NCBI RefSeq assembly: GCF_029961155.1
Contig: NZ_JASBRH010000006.1
Coordinates: forward strand, 62,001-126,000
DNA from: Pontibacterium granulatum
GTDB lineage: Bacteria > Pseudomonadota > Gammaproteobacteria > Pseudomonadales > Balneatricaceae
DNA length: 64,000 bases
Reading direction: 5' to 3'
Below the pieces are notes generated by a model that saw nothing but the letters and a program-made list of their open reading frames with translations, was not told the DNA's origin and did not search any database. Shown here piece by piece: positions 45,101-53,201 of this stretch. Each line of letters begins with the position of its first letter. The stretch's first letter is position 1. Position numbers and translations under genes: made by a program.

Positions 45101-46393
45101 TTAGAAACGGTCGATCCGGTACGGATCCAGGTTGATCTCGCTGGACCCGGTGGTCACCAGCTCGGTGATAATACGGCCGGTACGGGGACCCAGTACAAGC
45201 CCCATATGTTGATGGCCAAAGGCGTACAGCACGTTGTCGTAGTTCGGACATTCGCCGATCACCGGCAGGCTGTCGGTAATGGACGGACGGTGTCCCATCC
45301 ACTTCACGTGATCCGCGGTGTTGATCTCAGGGAACAGGGTCTTTGCATGGTGCAACAGGCGGTCACAGAAGTCGTAGTTCGGGTCGGCTTTCAGGCCTCC
45401 AAACTCCACCAGACCGGCAAAGCGGATACCGCCTTCCATCGGTGTGGCGACCAGTTTGCCCGCCGAGAACATGATCGGCGCATGCAGTTCGATACCCGGA
45501 TTCTGGATCTGAACGTGGTAACCCCGTTCAGATTCCAGCGGCACCCTGTGACCCAGCTGCTCGGCCAGTTTGGCAGACCAGGCGCCGCCGGCGATCACCA
45601 GGCGGTTGACGGGGTAGATACCGCGGTCAGTCACGATGCTATTCACCTGGCCGTTGGCGCGGCGCAGTTCCCGAACTTCACCGGTAATCAGTTCACCGCC
45701 CTGCTCTACAAAGTGCTTGGCCATGGTTTTTACCAGCATGCCCGGATTCGGCGAGAAACCGTGGTTGTGCAGTGACACCGCAAAGTTGAACTCCGCTGAC
45801 ACCGCCTCTTCGCGGCTATGCACCTCGTCCCCTTCCAACAGGTCGTAGGTGTTGCCGAACTTGCTGCGGGTGTCCCACGCCAGTTTGTCCGCCTCAAACG
45901 CCGCACGATCCTTATACAGGTAGTAGTATGGCGCGGCCTTGGCGTAGGCTTCGGCGCCGGTCATGGTGGCCTGCTCCAGGTGCAGGCGGGTGGCATCCTT
46001 CAGCAGTGCTGCCAGCGACCGGCTGATATGTTGGAAACGCTGCATACGGGTGTTCAGGGCAAAGGAGGTTCCCCAGCCGGAGAGCTTGGGCAGGTAGCCC
46101 AACGGCAACGACAGGGGGCCATGCGGGTCCAGCAGCAGCTGTGGCAGCGTCCAGATAAAGCCGGGCGTTGCCACTGGGATGCAGCCACATTCTGCGAAGA
46201 TGCCCGCATTTCCGTGCGAAGTTGCGTCTGCCGGTGGCAGCTTGTCGATTACCGCTACCTTCAGGCCCTTTGCCTGCAGCTGTACGGCACAGGAGATACC
46301 GATAATACCGGCGCCGATCACAGTCACATCGGGTGTGCCCGCTTCGGTACACGTGTTTGGCTGAGAATGGTCTAGCGTAGCCATAATTGGCAT
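45101..46393 (-). CDS. FAD-dependent D-amino acid dehydrogenase (DadA-like)
   Basis: 430 aa from the ATG at 46393 (GGAG close upstream; another ATG three codons later). FAD motif VTVIGAGIIGISCAVQLQAKG near residue 22. DAO fold features: SHGNAGIFAE and GHQHMGLVLGPRTGRII at the C-terminus. It oxidises a D-amino acid or related imino acid and passes electrons to the respiratory chain. It lies downstream of the TRAP operon, beyond a terminator-like hairpin, with RidA upstream in the same cluster. Confidence 0.9.
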   Translation of the reverse strand: MPIMATLDHSQPNTCTEAGTPDVTVIGAGIIGISCAVQLQAKGLKVAVIDKLPPADATSHGNAGIFAECGCIPVATPGFIWTLPQLLLDPHGPLSLPLGYLPKLSGWGTSFALNTRMQRFQHISRSLAALLKDATRLHLEQATMTGAEAYAKAAPYYYLYKDRAAFEADKLAWDTRSKFGNTYDLLEGDEVHSREEAVSAEFNFAVSLHNHGFSPNPGMLVKTMAKHFVEQGGELITGEVRELRRANGQVNSIVTDRGIYPVNRLVIAGGAWSAKLAEQLGHRVPLESERGYHVQIQNPGIELHAPIMFSAGKLVATPMEGGIRFAGLVEFGGLKADPNYDFCDRLLHHAKTLFPEINTADHVKWMGHRPSITDSLPVIGECPNYDNVLYAFGHQHMGLVLGPRTGRIITELVTTGSSEINLDPYRIDRF

Positions 46394-46486
46394 GTTCTCC
46401 GGTCGTTTGCGGCAGTTTTGGCGGTATTCGGGCAAAGCTCTGCCCTGCCATCCGCAGACGACATAATTGGTGGTTACAATGCTTCG

Positions 46487-46520
46487 AGAGAAAAGAACGC
46501 CGGGGTGGAGGCCACCCCGG
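46487..46520 (-). terminator. Terminator or attenuator between dctM and the DadA-like gene
   Basis: Stem CCGGGGTGG / CCACCCCGG, loop AGG, followed on the minus strand by CGTTCTTTTCTC. Confidence 0.75.
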
Positions 46521-46533
46521 AAGAGTCAGGCGA

Positions 46534-47844
46534 TCAGCCCGGTGTTTGCTTCATGTTTTCCGGTAGGTAGGTGGCCAGTTCCGGGAACATGACCAGGATG
46601 CCCACCATGACAACCATCAACAGGAACATCGGGAAGGCGGTTTTGGCGATGTAACCAATCGGTTTCTTGGTCATACCCTGCATGACGAACAGGTTGAAGC
46701 CGATTGGCGGTGTGATCTGTGCCATCTCGACCACCACCACGATGAAGATACCGAACCACAACAGGTCGATACCCGCCTGGCGGATCATCGGTTCAACCAC
46801 TGCCATGGTCAGCACCACCGAGGAGATGCCGTCGAGGAACATGCCCACCACAATGTAGAAACACATCAGGGCGAAAATCAGCGTCAGCGGTGACAGTTCC
46901 AGCGAGCCAATGTACTCAGCCACAGTCGCCGGCAGACCGGTGAAGCCCATCGCCAGCGCCAGGAAGGCCGCGCCTGCCAGGATCAGCGCGATCATGCAGG
47001 AGGTGCGGGTGGCGCCCATCAGACTCTCGATAAAGGTGTCCTTGGTCAGTGAGCCCTGCAGCGCCGCCAGCGTCAATGCGCCGATCACACCAAAGGCTGC
47101 GGATTCAGTCGCTGTTGCTACACCGGTGTAGATGGTGCCGATGACCAGACCGATCAGCAGGATCACCGGGATCAGGAAGCGCGAGTTGTACAGCTTCTCG
47201 GTGAAAGTCATGCGGGCCTCTGGGGGGGGCACTTCGTGGCGGCGCACAAAGGACCAGACCGCGATGTATCCCATAAACAGACCGGCCAGCACCAGGCCAG
47301 GGAAGACTCCCGCCATGAACAGCTTGGAGATCGACTCGTTGATGGTCACACCGTAGACGATCAGGGTCAGGGACGGCGGAATCATCAGGCCCAGGGTGGA
47401 TGCCCCTACCAGGGTGCCCAGAGTCATGTAGTCTGGGTAACCACGGCGGCGCAGCTCCGGAATAGACATCTTACCCACGGTGGTCAGGGTTGCCGCGGAG
47501 GAACCGGATACGGCGGCAAATACAGTACAGCCCACCACGTTGGTGTGCAGCAGCTGGCCCGGCAAACCCGCCATCCAGGGGGACAGCCCCTTAAACATAT
47601 CTTCCGACAGACGGGTACGGAACAGAATCTCACCCATCCAGATAAACAGAGGCAGTGCGGTCAGTGTCCAGCTCGCCGAGCCGGACCAGATCGCAGTAAA
47701 CATCGCGTCGCCGGTCGGACGGCTGGTGAACAGCTCCATACCCACGAACGCAACACCCAGCAGTGCCAGTCCGATCCAGACGCCGCTGCCGAGCAGGAAA
47801 AACAGTGTAAACAGGAAAATCCCCGTGAGTGTCAGCTCATCCAT
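46534..47844 (-). CDS. dctM: TRAP transporter large permease (DctM)
   Basis: 436 aa with about twelve hydrophobic segments. DctM signatures: GLALLGVAFVGMELF, SGSSAATLTTVGKMSIPELRRRGY and TPPIGFNLFVMQGM. ATG overlaps the dctQ stop by one base (TGATG). Inner-membrane Na+-coupled uptake together with DctQ and DctP. Confidence 0.95.
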   Translation of the reverse strand: MDELTLTGIFLFTLFFLLGSGVWIGLALLGVAFVGMELFTSRPTGDAMFTAIWSGSASWTLTALPLFIWMGEILFRTRLSEDMFKGLSPWMAGLPGQLLHTNVVGCTVFAAVSGSSAATLTTVGKMSIPELRRRGYPDYMTLGTLVGASTLGLMIPPSLTLIVYGVTINESISKLFMAGVFPGLVLAGLFMGYIAVWSFVRRHEVPPPEARMTFTEKLYNSRFLIPVILLIGLVIGTIYTGVATATESAAFGVIGALTLAALQGSLTKDTFIESLMGATRTSCMIALILAGAAFLALAMGFTGLPATVAEYIGSLELSPLTLIFALMCFYIVVGMFLDGISSVVLTMAVVEPMIRQAGIDLLWFGIFIVVVVEMAQITPPIGFNLFVMQGMTKKPIGYIAKTAFPMFLLMVVMVGILVMFPELATYLPENMKQTPG

Positions 47845-48413
47845 CAGAACTCCTCCCCTTCAACGTGATGCTCTTCGGCAAAGGTGTCGTCGTGACCCAT
47901 CAGGGTACGCACCAGGTGGTCCAGCAGGGCGATGGTGAAGATCACCGAACCGATAGCGATGGCCATCTGTGGAATCCACAGTGGGGTCGCGTCCTGGCCC
48001 TGGGATATATCGTGAATCATATGGGAGAGCTGCACGTTACGGATGGAGTAATACGCCAGGTAACCGGCCAGCAGAGTGGCGATGCTCAGGCACCAGATAT
48101 CCAATGCCCGGCGTACTTTGCCCTTGGCTATGTTCAGGATTAGGCTGACACGGATGTGGGCGTTGCGGTTAAGGGTGTAAGCCAGCGCAAAGAAGGAGGA
48201 AGCGGCCATACAGTATCCGGCGTAATCGGTCGAGCCGGGGAACTGAATGCCAGTCCAGCGGCAGACCATCTGGGCGACAATGATGCCCAAGATGGCGAGC
48301 AGGAACAGCGCTGCTACCGCACCGGAAGCCAGATACAGGGTATCCAGACCTTTGCGCAGCAATGATGTGCCTGCTGTACGGGTATTTTCCCGGGTCATGG
48401 TTTCGGTAGTCAT
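47844..48413 (-). CDS. dctQ: TRAP transporter small permease (DctQ)
   Basis: 189 aa, four hydrophobic segments (VAALFLLAILGIIVAQMVCRW first). DctQ pattern GSTDYAGYCMAASSFFALAYTLNRNAHIRVSL. Translationally coupled to dctM and separated from dctP by two hairpins. Confidence 0.93.
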   Translation of the reverse strand: MTTETMTRENTRTAGTSLLRKGLDTLYLASGAVAALFLLAILGIIVAQMVCRWTGIQFPGSTDYAGYCMAASSFFALAYTLNRNAHIRVSLILNIAKGKVRRALDIWCLSIATLLAGYLAYYSIRNVQLSHMIHDISQGQDATPLWIPQMAIAIGSVIFTIALLDHLVRTLMGHDDTFAEEHHVEGEEF

Positions 48414-48477
48414 GGTGATTTCGTTCTATTTATATTAGTCGTGCTCGCGCGCTGCGTCCCTGTCAGCACAGGAAAAG

Positions 48478-48551
48478 GCACGGCTCACCCGAAGCAGCGG
48501 GTCGCCGTGCAAGGGAGGTATCCGTTATCCGATCAAGAGTTCGGATAACGG
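48478..48551 (-). promoter_or_regulatory. Tandem hairpins between dctP and dctQ
   Basis: GCACGGC ... GCCGTGC (48478-48510) and a perfect 11-bp stem CCGTTATCCGA / TCGGATAACGG (48522-48551), the latter 7 nt after the dctP stop. No T-run. The position suits 3'-end stabilisation of dctP mRNA and higher yield of the binding protein than of the permeases. Confidence 0.6.
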
Positions 48552-48558
48552 TGAGATG

Positions 48559-49542
48559 TTACTTGTTGTACGCGTCCAGAATCGCCTGACCACTGTCACC
48601 GGCGTGTTTCAGCCACTCGGCCGTCATAGTGTCGCCGATCTGTTTGAAGTCCGCTGCCAGTTTCTCGCCTGCTGGTTGAGCGGTCATACCGTTTTTCTGC
48701 AGCTGCTCGATGTACCAGCCAGCCAGCTGCTCGGAGCGTGCCGCACCGGCTTTTTCCGCCATCAGTGCCAGACCCTTCACGATGTTCTGGGTGTTCTCAT
48801 CCAGGCTGTTCCAAGCCTGCTTGTTTACGAACACGTAGTTGCGTGGCAGCCATACTTTTACGTCGTACCAGTGGGTCAGGTGCTCCCACACCTTGCGGTC
48901 GTAACCGGTCGCACCGGAGGAGATGAAGGACTCAGCCACACCAGTTGCCAGCGCCTGGCTCAGCTCGGCGGCTTCAACCTGTACCGGTACCGCACCGGCC
49001 AGCTCGGCCATACGTGCAGTGGCGCTGTTGTAGGAGCGGAATTTCACACCCTGCAGATCAGCAGTGCCGTTCAGTTCTTTCTTCGCGTAGAAACCACCCG
49101 GAGGCCATGGCACGGAGTACAGCAGCACCAGGTTGTGCTTATCCAGCAGCTTTTCCAGCTCCGGACGGGCGGCTTTCATCAGCGCGTCGGACTCTTCGAA
49201 AGAGGTCGCCAGGAAAGGTACGGAGTCGAAGGCGAACAGCGCATCTTCGTTGGCGTGAGCCGACAGGATACGTTCACCGATCTGAGCCTGACCGGTCTGT
49301 ACCGCACGCTTGATCTCGTTACCCTTGAACAGGGAGCCACCGCCGTGGACCTTGATCTCCAGTTCGCCGCCGGTGGCGATCTTCACCGCTTCCGCAAACG
49401 CTTTAGCGTTCTGGGTGTGGAAGTTGGAGTCGGTGTATGCCATCGGCATATCCCACTTCTCGCCCGCCATTGCAAAGGTGCTGGATACGGCCAGCGTTGC
49501 CGCGGCGATGTGCTTGATCAGTTTATTCAGTTTCATAGCCAT
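48559..49542 (-). CDS. dctP: TRAP transporter substrate-binding protein (DctP)
   Basis: 327 aa from the ATG at 49542 (AGGTG 9 nt upstream; a GTG at 49554 and an ATG at 49536 also fit). Signal peptide ends near TFAMAGE. DctP features: NAKAFAEAVKIATGGELEIKVHGGGSLFKG and LQGVKFRSYNSATARMAELAGAVPV, which includes the conserved Arg for a carboxylate. The ligand is unknown; the neighbours suggest an amino acid or its derivative. Confidence 0.93.
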   Translation of the reverse strand: MAMKLNKLIKHIAAATLAVSSTFAMAGEKWDMPMAYTDSNFHTQNAKAFAEAVKIATGGELEIKVHGGGSLFKGNEIKRAVQTGQAQIGERILSAHANEDALFAFDSVPFLATSFEESDALMKAARPELEKLLDKHNLVLLYSVPWPPGGFYAKKELNGTADLQGVKFRSYNSATARMAELAGAVPVQVEAAELSQALATGVAESFISSGATGYDRKVWEHLTHWYDVKVWLPRNYVFVNKQAWNSLDENTQNIVKGLALMAEKAGAARSEQLAGWYIEQLQKNGMTAQPAGEKLAADFKQIGDTMTAEWLKHAGDSGQAILDAYNK

Positions 49543-49592
49543 GTTTCGTTTCACCTGTTTGATCTATTTATTGTTCTACCGGGTGTAGGGTT

Positions 49593-49623
49593 ATTCAAGT
49601 AGCCATAAGCGATTCAAGTAGCC
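49593..49623. repeat. Two 12-bp direct repeats before dctP
   Basis: ATTCAAGTAGCC occurs at 49593-49604 and 49612-49623, a 19-bp period, in the ridA-dctP gap. Possibly a regulator site; otherwise a local duplication. Confidence 0.5.
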
Positions 49624-49646
49624 CTAAAGACATCGACAACGGGATG

Positions 49647-49994
49647 TCAGATGGCAGCGATGCAGGACATCTCCACCAGCAGGGATGGACGTGCCATACG
49701 CGCTTCCACACACGCACGTGCAGGGGCCTGACCCTCTTCAACCCAGGCGTCCCACACTTCGTTCATCTCTGCGAAATCTTTCATGTCGCGGACATAGACG
49801 GTAACGGAGAGCAGCTTGCTCTTGTCGCTGCCGATCTCGGCCAGCAGGTTCTCGATCTTGTTCAGCGTAGACGCTGTCTGTTCGCGAATACCTACGTTTT
49901 CATCGGCTGGAACCTGACCACAGAGGTAAGCCACGTTGTTATGGATCACGGCGCGGCTCATACGCTGGCCACTGTCATGACGTTCGATAGACAT
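49647..49994 (-). CDS. RidA/YjgF family imine deaminase
   Basis: 115 aa. RidA fold features: [42 protein letters not shown] and the catalytic Arg in [19 protein letters not shown]. Hydrolyses reactive imines or enamines to keto compounds and ammonia. It is the first gene of the operon with the TRAP transporter and a D-amino acid dehydrogenase whose product is an imine, so its role is well explained by context. Confidence 0.93.
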   Translation of the reverse strand: MSIERHDSGQRMSRAVIHNNVAYLCGQVPADENVGIREQTASTLNKIENLLAEIGSDKSKLLSVTVYVRDMKDFAEMNEVWDAWVEEGQAPARACVEARMARPSLLVEMSCIAAI

Positions 49995-50040
49995 TGAGTG
50001 TTCTCTCCATCCAGTTCGCGCGGAACCCGGACCGGTCCCT

Positions 50041-50068
50041 GCGCATCAATTTCTGTGCTTCTCGACGA
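50041..50068. promoter_or_regulatory. Palindromic motif in the ridA leader, also seen before the EamA gene
   Basis: TCAATTTCTGTG-CTTCTC near 50046-50063 is followed by GACGAGAA, making TTCTCGACGAGAA. A near copy, TCAATTTCTGTGGCTTCTC, occurs at about 51136-51154. The two flank the LysR gene. Confidence 0.4.
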
Positions 50069-50090
50069 GAAATATTATTATTGGCTCTGG

Positions 50091-50125
50091 GTTATAAGTT
50101 CCAATACAATTATTTCAATAATCTA
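50091..50125 (-). promoter_or_regulatory. ridA promoter with LysR-type box
   Basis: Minus strand: -35 TTGAAA (50118-50113), 16 nt, -10 TATAAC (50096-50091). Overlapping the -35 is ATTAT-TTCA-ATAAT (about 50110-50123), a dyad of the LysR type. The LysR gene starts 30-odd bp away on the other strand. Confidence 0.6.
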
Positions 50126-50156
50126 TGCAGTAATGTTATGGGTAGGGTGAAATATT

Positions 50157-51086
50157 ATGAATTCCAAACAGTTAGCAGCGTTCCGAGCGGTGATGTTGGC
50201 GGGCTCGATGAGTGATGCGTCGCGCATGCTCTATGTATCGCAGCCGGCGGTGTCACGCCTGATCAAGGATCTGGAGGAGTCGCTGGGATTCACTTTGTTT
50301 GACCGCCGTAACAGCCGTCTCTATCCGACCCAGGCGGCGCATGCCTTCTACCGGGAGGTGGAGCGGCACTTTATCGGCATGGATAACCTTTCCCAGGCGG
50401 CGGACCAGATTCGCATGATGCGCAGCGGGCGTTTGCGCATCGGGGCGATGCCGGCACTGGCGTTCAGCGTGATGCCTACAATTGTCAGTCGCTTTCTGCG
50501 CAGCCATGGGGATGTGTCCGCCGTGTTCGCGCCGCACCTGTCGGTTGAACTGGCGAACCGTGTCGGCGCGCAGCAGTTTGATCTGGGGGTTGTGATGTTG
50601 CCAGTGGAAAGCAAAGAGATTGCGTATGGACCCTGCTACAAGATCGACTGTGTCTGCATTGCACCCAAAGGTCACCGTTTTGCTGACCAGGAAAAGGTGC
50701 ATGCGTCCGACCTGCACCGCGAACCGTTTGTGGCGATTGGCCAGCAGAATACGGTGACACGTTTTCTAATCGATTCCGCTCTGCGGGAAAATTTGGCCCG
50801 CCCCGATGAGCGTATGGAAACCCTGCTGCTCTCCACGGCGGCCTCGATGGTGAAAGAGGGGTTGGGCGTATCGATCGTGGATGCGTTCACTGCTCATACC
50901 TTTGCCGATGACAACCTGATTGTGCGCCCGTTTGAACCGTCAGTGCCGCTCTATTTTGGTTTTATCACCCCGGTAAACCGCCCGGTATCCGGCTTGGCGC
51001 AGGAGTTTATCGACAGTTTTGAGGCCTATGCCGCCTACAATTTTCCACTCACCCCGATTGAGCCGGACGAGGTGGGGGTAGTCTGA
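50157..51086 (+). CDS. LysR-type regulator, divergent from ridA-dct operon
   Basis: 309 aa. Winged helix MNSKQLAAFRAVMLAGSMSDASRMLYVSQPAVSRLIKDLEE (seen as MNSKQLAAFRAVMLAGSMSD and QPAVSRLIKDL), then an effector domain related to opine/amino acid regulators (OccR/NocR-like). AGGGTG before the ATG. Likely activates the divergent transport and oxidation genes when the substrate is present. Confidence 0.92.
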   Translation: MNSKQLAAFRAVMLAGSMSDASRMLYVSQPAVSRLIKDLEESLGFTLFDRRNSRLYPTQAAHAFYREVERHFIGMDNLSQAADQIRMMRSGRLRIGAMPALAFSVMPTIVSRFLRSHGDVSAVFAPHLSVELANRVGAQQFDLGVVMLPVESKEIAYGPCYKIDCVCIAPKGHRFADQEKVHASDLHREPFVAIGQQNTVTRFLIDSALRENLARPDERMETLLLSTAASMVKEGLGVSIVDAFTAHTFADDNLIVRPFEPSVPLYFGFITPVNRPVSGLAQEFIDSFEAYAAYNFPLTPIEPDEVGVV

Positions 51087-51148
51087 GCCGGTCGGCTCGG
51101 TTACTATCGCCTTCTCTTCTTCGACATCCGACATCTCAATTTCTGTGG

Positions 51149-51174
51149 CTTCTCCTGAATCCATACTGGAGAAG
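51149..51174 (+). promoter_or_regulatory. Hairpin covering the ribosome site of the EamA gene
   Basis: CTTCTCC / GGAGAAG, 12-nt loop. The right arm is the GGAG that lies 7 nt before the GTG start, so folding would hide it. Confidence 0.45.
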
Positions 51175-51178
51175 TAAT

Positions 51179-52123
51179 GTGCGTACTCTATTTTACTCGC
51201 AGGATCTGCTGCGGGGATTGTTCTATGGCTTGCTGGCCGCGCTGATCTGGAGCGGCCACAGCACTGCAACCACCCTGGGTCTGCAGGCGGGCCTGACACC
51301 CACCGATATTACCGGTCTGCGGGCATTGGTGGCCGGCGCCCTGCTCTGGCACTATCTGCTGAAGCGCTGGCGTCTTGTGCAGCGGCTGGGATTCTGGCGC
51401 TGCCTGATGATGGTGTGCTGTGTGGGTGTGCCTTTTGGTCTGATCAACAGCGCCGCCCTGCAGTTTGCACCGGTTTCCCACGCCGGAGTGATTGCGTTGG
51501 GGCTGGTACCGCTGTTTGCCATGCTGTTATCCCGTGTGATTTTCCAGCAAGCGCTGAGCAAACAGGCGGTGTTCAGTGTTGCACTGATGCTGGTGGGGCT
51601 GGCGCTGTTTGGCTCCGGAGCCTTTTCCCAAGGCGGTGCCAACAGCTGGATCGGTGACCTGCTCCTGCTCACCTGTGCCCTGCTCTGGGCGGTGTTTGGT
51701 GTGTTTACCACCCGCTGGCAGGTACCGTCCTTGCTGGCGGTGGCGATTACCAGCGTGGGGTCGTTGCCCTTTGTGTTGTTCTGGTTGTGGCTCTGGCCAC
51801 CACAATTTTTTGCCATCTCGCTGGGTGAATGGATGTTCCAGGCGTTTTACCAGGGGTTGCTGGTGGCGGGCGTGGCGATCTATGCGGTGAGTCGTGCCGG
51901 GGCGGCACTGGGGGCGCAGAAGGCGGCGTTGTTCAGTGCCCTTGCTCCAGGCGGTGCGGCGATTGCCGGATGGCTGGTGTTGCAGCAGCCGGTGAGTCTG
52001 TTCCAGTGGATCGGGATCGTGGTCGTGACGCTGGGGATGGTGATGGCGTTGGGTGCCCGCCAGGAGGTTTCGCATTCGGAAACGTCAGGGGGCCTGGAAG
52101 ATTCGAACGCAGTGGCGAAGTGA
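51179..52123 (+). CDS. EamA-type DMT family transporter
   Basis: 314 aa starting with GTG (an ATG two bases upstream is in another frame). About ten hydrophobic segments in two EamA repeats (GLTPTDITGLRALVAGALLWHYL; GVAIYAVSRAGAALGAQKAALFSALAPGGAAIAGWL). Inner-membrane permease or exporter of unknown substrate, possibly amino acids given the neighbours. Confidence 0.9.
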   Translation: MRTLFYSQDLLRGLFYGLLAALIWSGHSTATTLGLQAGLTPTDITGLRALVAGALLWHYLLKRWRLVQRLGFWRCLMMVCCVGVPFGLINSAALQFAPVSHAGVIALGLVPLFAMLLSRVIFQQALSKQAVFSVALMLVGLALFGSGAFSQGGANSWIGDLLLLTCALLWAVFGVFTTRWQVPSLLAVAITSVGSLPFVLFWLWLWPPQFFAISLGEWMFQAFYQGLLVAGVAIYAVSRAGAALGAQKAALFSALAPGGAAIAGWLVLQQPVSLFQWIGIVVVTLGMVMALGARQEVSHSETSGGLEDSNAVAK

Positions 52124-52141
52124 CCCAGGGAGTCACTTCGC
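52115..52141. terminator. Perfect hairpin between convergent eamA and nadE
   Basis: GCGAAGTGAC / GTCACTTCGC with a 7-nt loop, overlapping the EamA stop codon. No T-run on either side, so the 3' ends may depend on Rho or processing. Confidence 0.55.
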
Positions 52142-52157
52142 GAGACAGGTGCGTAGC

Positions 52158-52943
52158 TTAGGCGCCGCGCACCTCTGACGGGATCATGCACACCGGGATC
52201 GGTTCCATCTTGTGCTGGTTGGCGCTGTTGAGACGGCGGTAGATCGCCAGCACTTCGGTCTGACGCTCGCTCAGGCCGCTCTCATCCCCTGCGAACTCCA
52301 TCGCCCACTCCAGCTCTGGGTAAGATGCGCCGATCTGGTCTTCATCGGTGCGGTCATCGCCCCACAAACCGTCGGTTGGCGCCGCCTGCAGGATTGCATC
52401 GTTAACACCCAGTGCTGCACCCAGGGTAAACACCTCGGTTTTCACCAGATCGGCGATCGGGCTCAGGTCGACACCGCCGTCACCGTACTTGGTGAAGAAG
52501 CCCACGCCAAAGTCCTCAACCTTGTTGCCGGTCCCTACAACCAGCGCATTGTGCAATGCCGCAAAATAATACAGGGTGGTCATGCGGACACGGGCGCGGG
52601 TATTCACCAGCGCCATCTGCCCATCCTGGCCCTCTTTCAAGGGCGGCAATGCCTGGCGCAGGGTTTCAAATGTGTCGGTCAGCTCCACCTCAACGCTGCT
52701 CACGTTCGGGTAGGTCGCTTCAAGGAAATTAATGTGCTTGCGGGCGCGGGAAACCTGAGATTCACACTGATGAATTGGCATCTCAACACAAACCAGAGGG
52801 TAACCGGTGCGTGCTGCCAGGGTGGAGGAAACCGCCGAGTCGATACCACCGGATACACCTACAACAAACCCTTGGCACGGCGAGTTGTCGATGTAGGATT
52901 TTAACCACTGGGTGATATGTTCAATGACGGCGTCGGTATTCAT
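52158..52943 (-). CDS. nadE: NAD synthetase, ammonia-dependent type
   Basis: 261 aa from the ATG at 52943 (AAGGAA upstream). PP-loop VVGVSGGIDSAVSSTLA, then GTGNKVEDFGVGFFTKYGDGGVD, the ATP and deamido-NAD site. No N-terminal glutaminase domain, so ammonia is the N donor. Final step of NAD+ synthesis. Confidence 0.95.
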   Translation of the reverse strand: MNTDAVIEHITQWLKSYIDNSPCQGFVVGVSGGIDSAVSSTLAARTGYPLVCVEMPIHQCESQVSRARKHINFLEATYPNVSSVEVELTDTFETLRQALPPLKEGQDGQMALVNTRARVRMTTLYYFAALHNALVVGTGNKVEDFGVGFFTKYGDGGVDLSPIADLVKTEVFTLGAALGVNDAILQAAPTDGLWGDDRTDEDQIGASYPELEWAMEFAGDESGLSERQTEVLAIYRRLNSANQHKMEPIPVCMIPSEVRGA

Positions 52944-53201
52944 TGCAGGTTCCTTATTTTCATAACACAGATGCATTAAAACGGTGCAGCTGCGCGGCTT
53001 GTAGCCGATACAGATGGGAGTGCATTACAGACTAACGTGAAAACCGGTTGAGTCAATCATCGGGCACAGATTCCCACTCAGAGCGAGTCGCCTTTCGAAG
53101 CTTCCACAGTGGGTCAGCGTTGAGTCTGACGGGCTGCTACGCTTAAAGATAGCGCGTAACCTCATCTCAGAGTGGATATGCTGTTTTTCAAGGATTAACG
53201 T

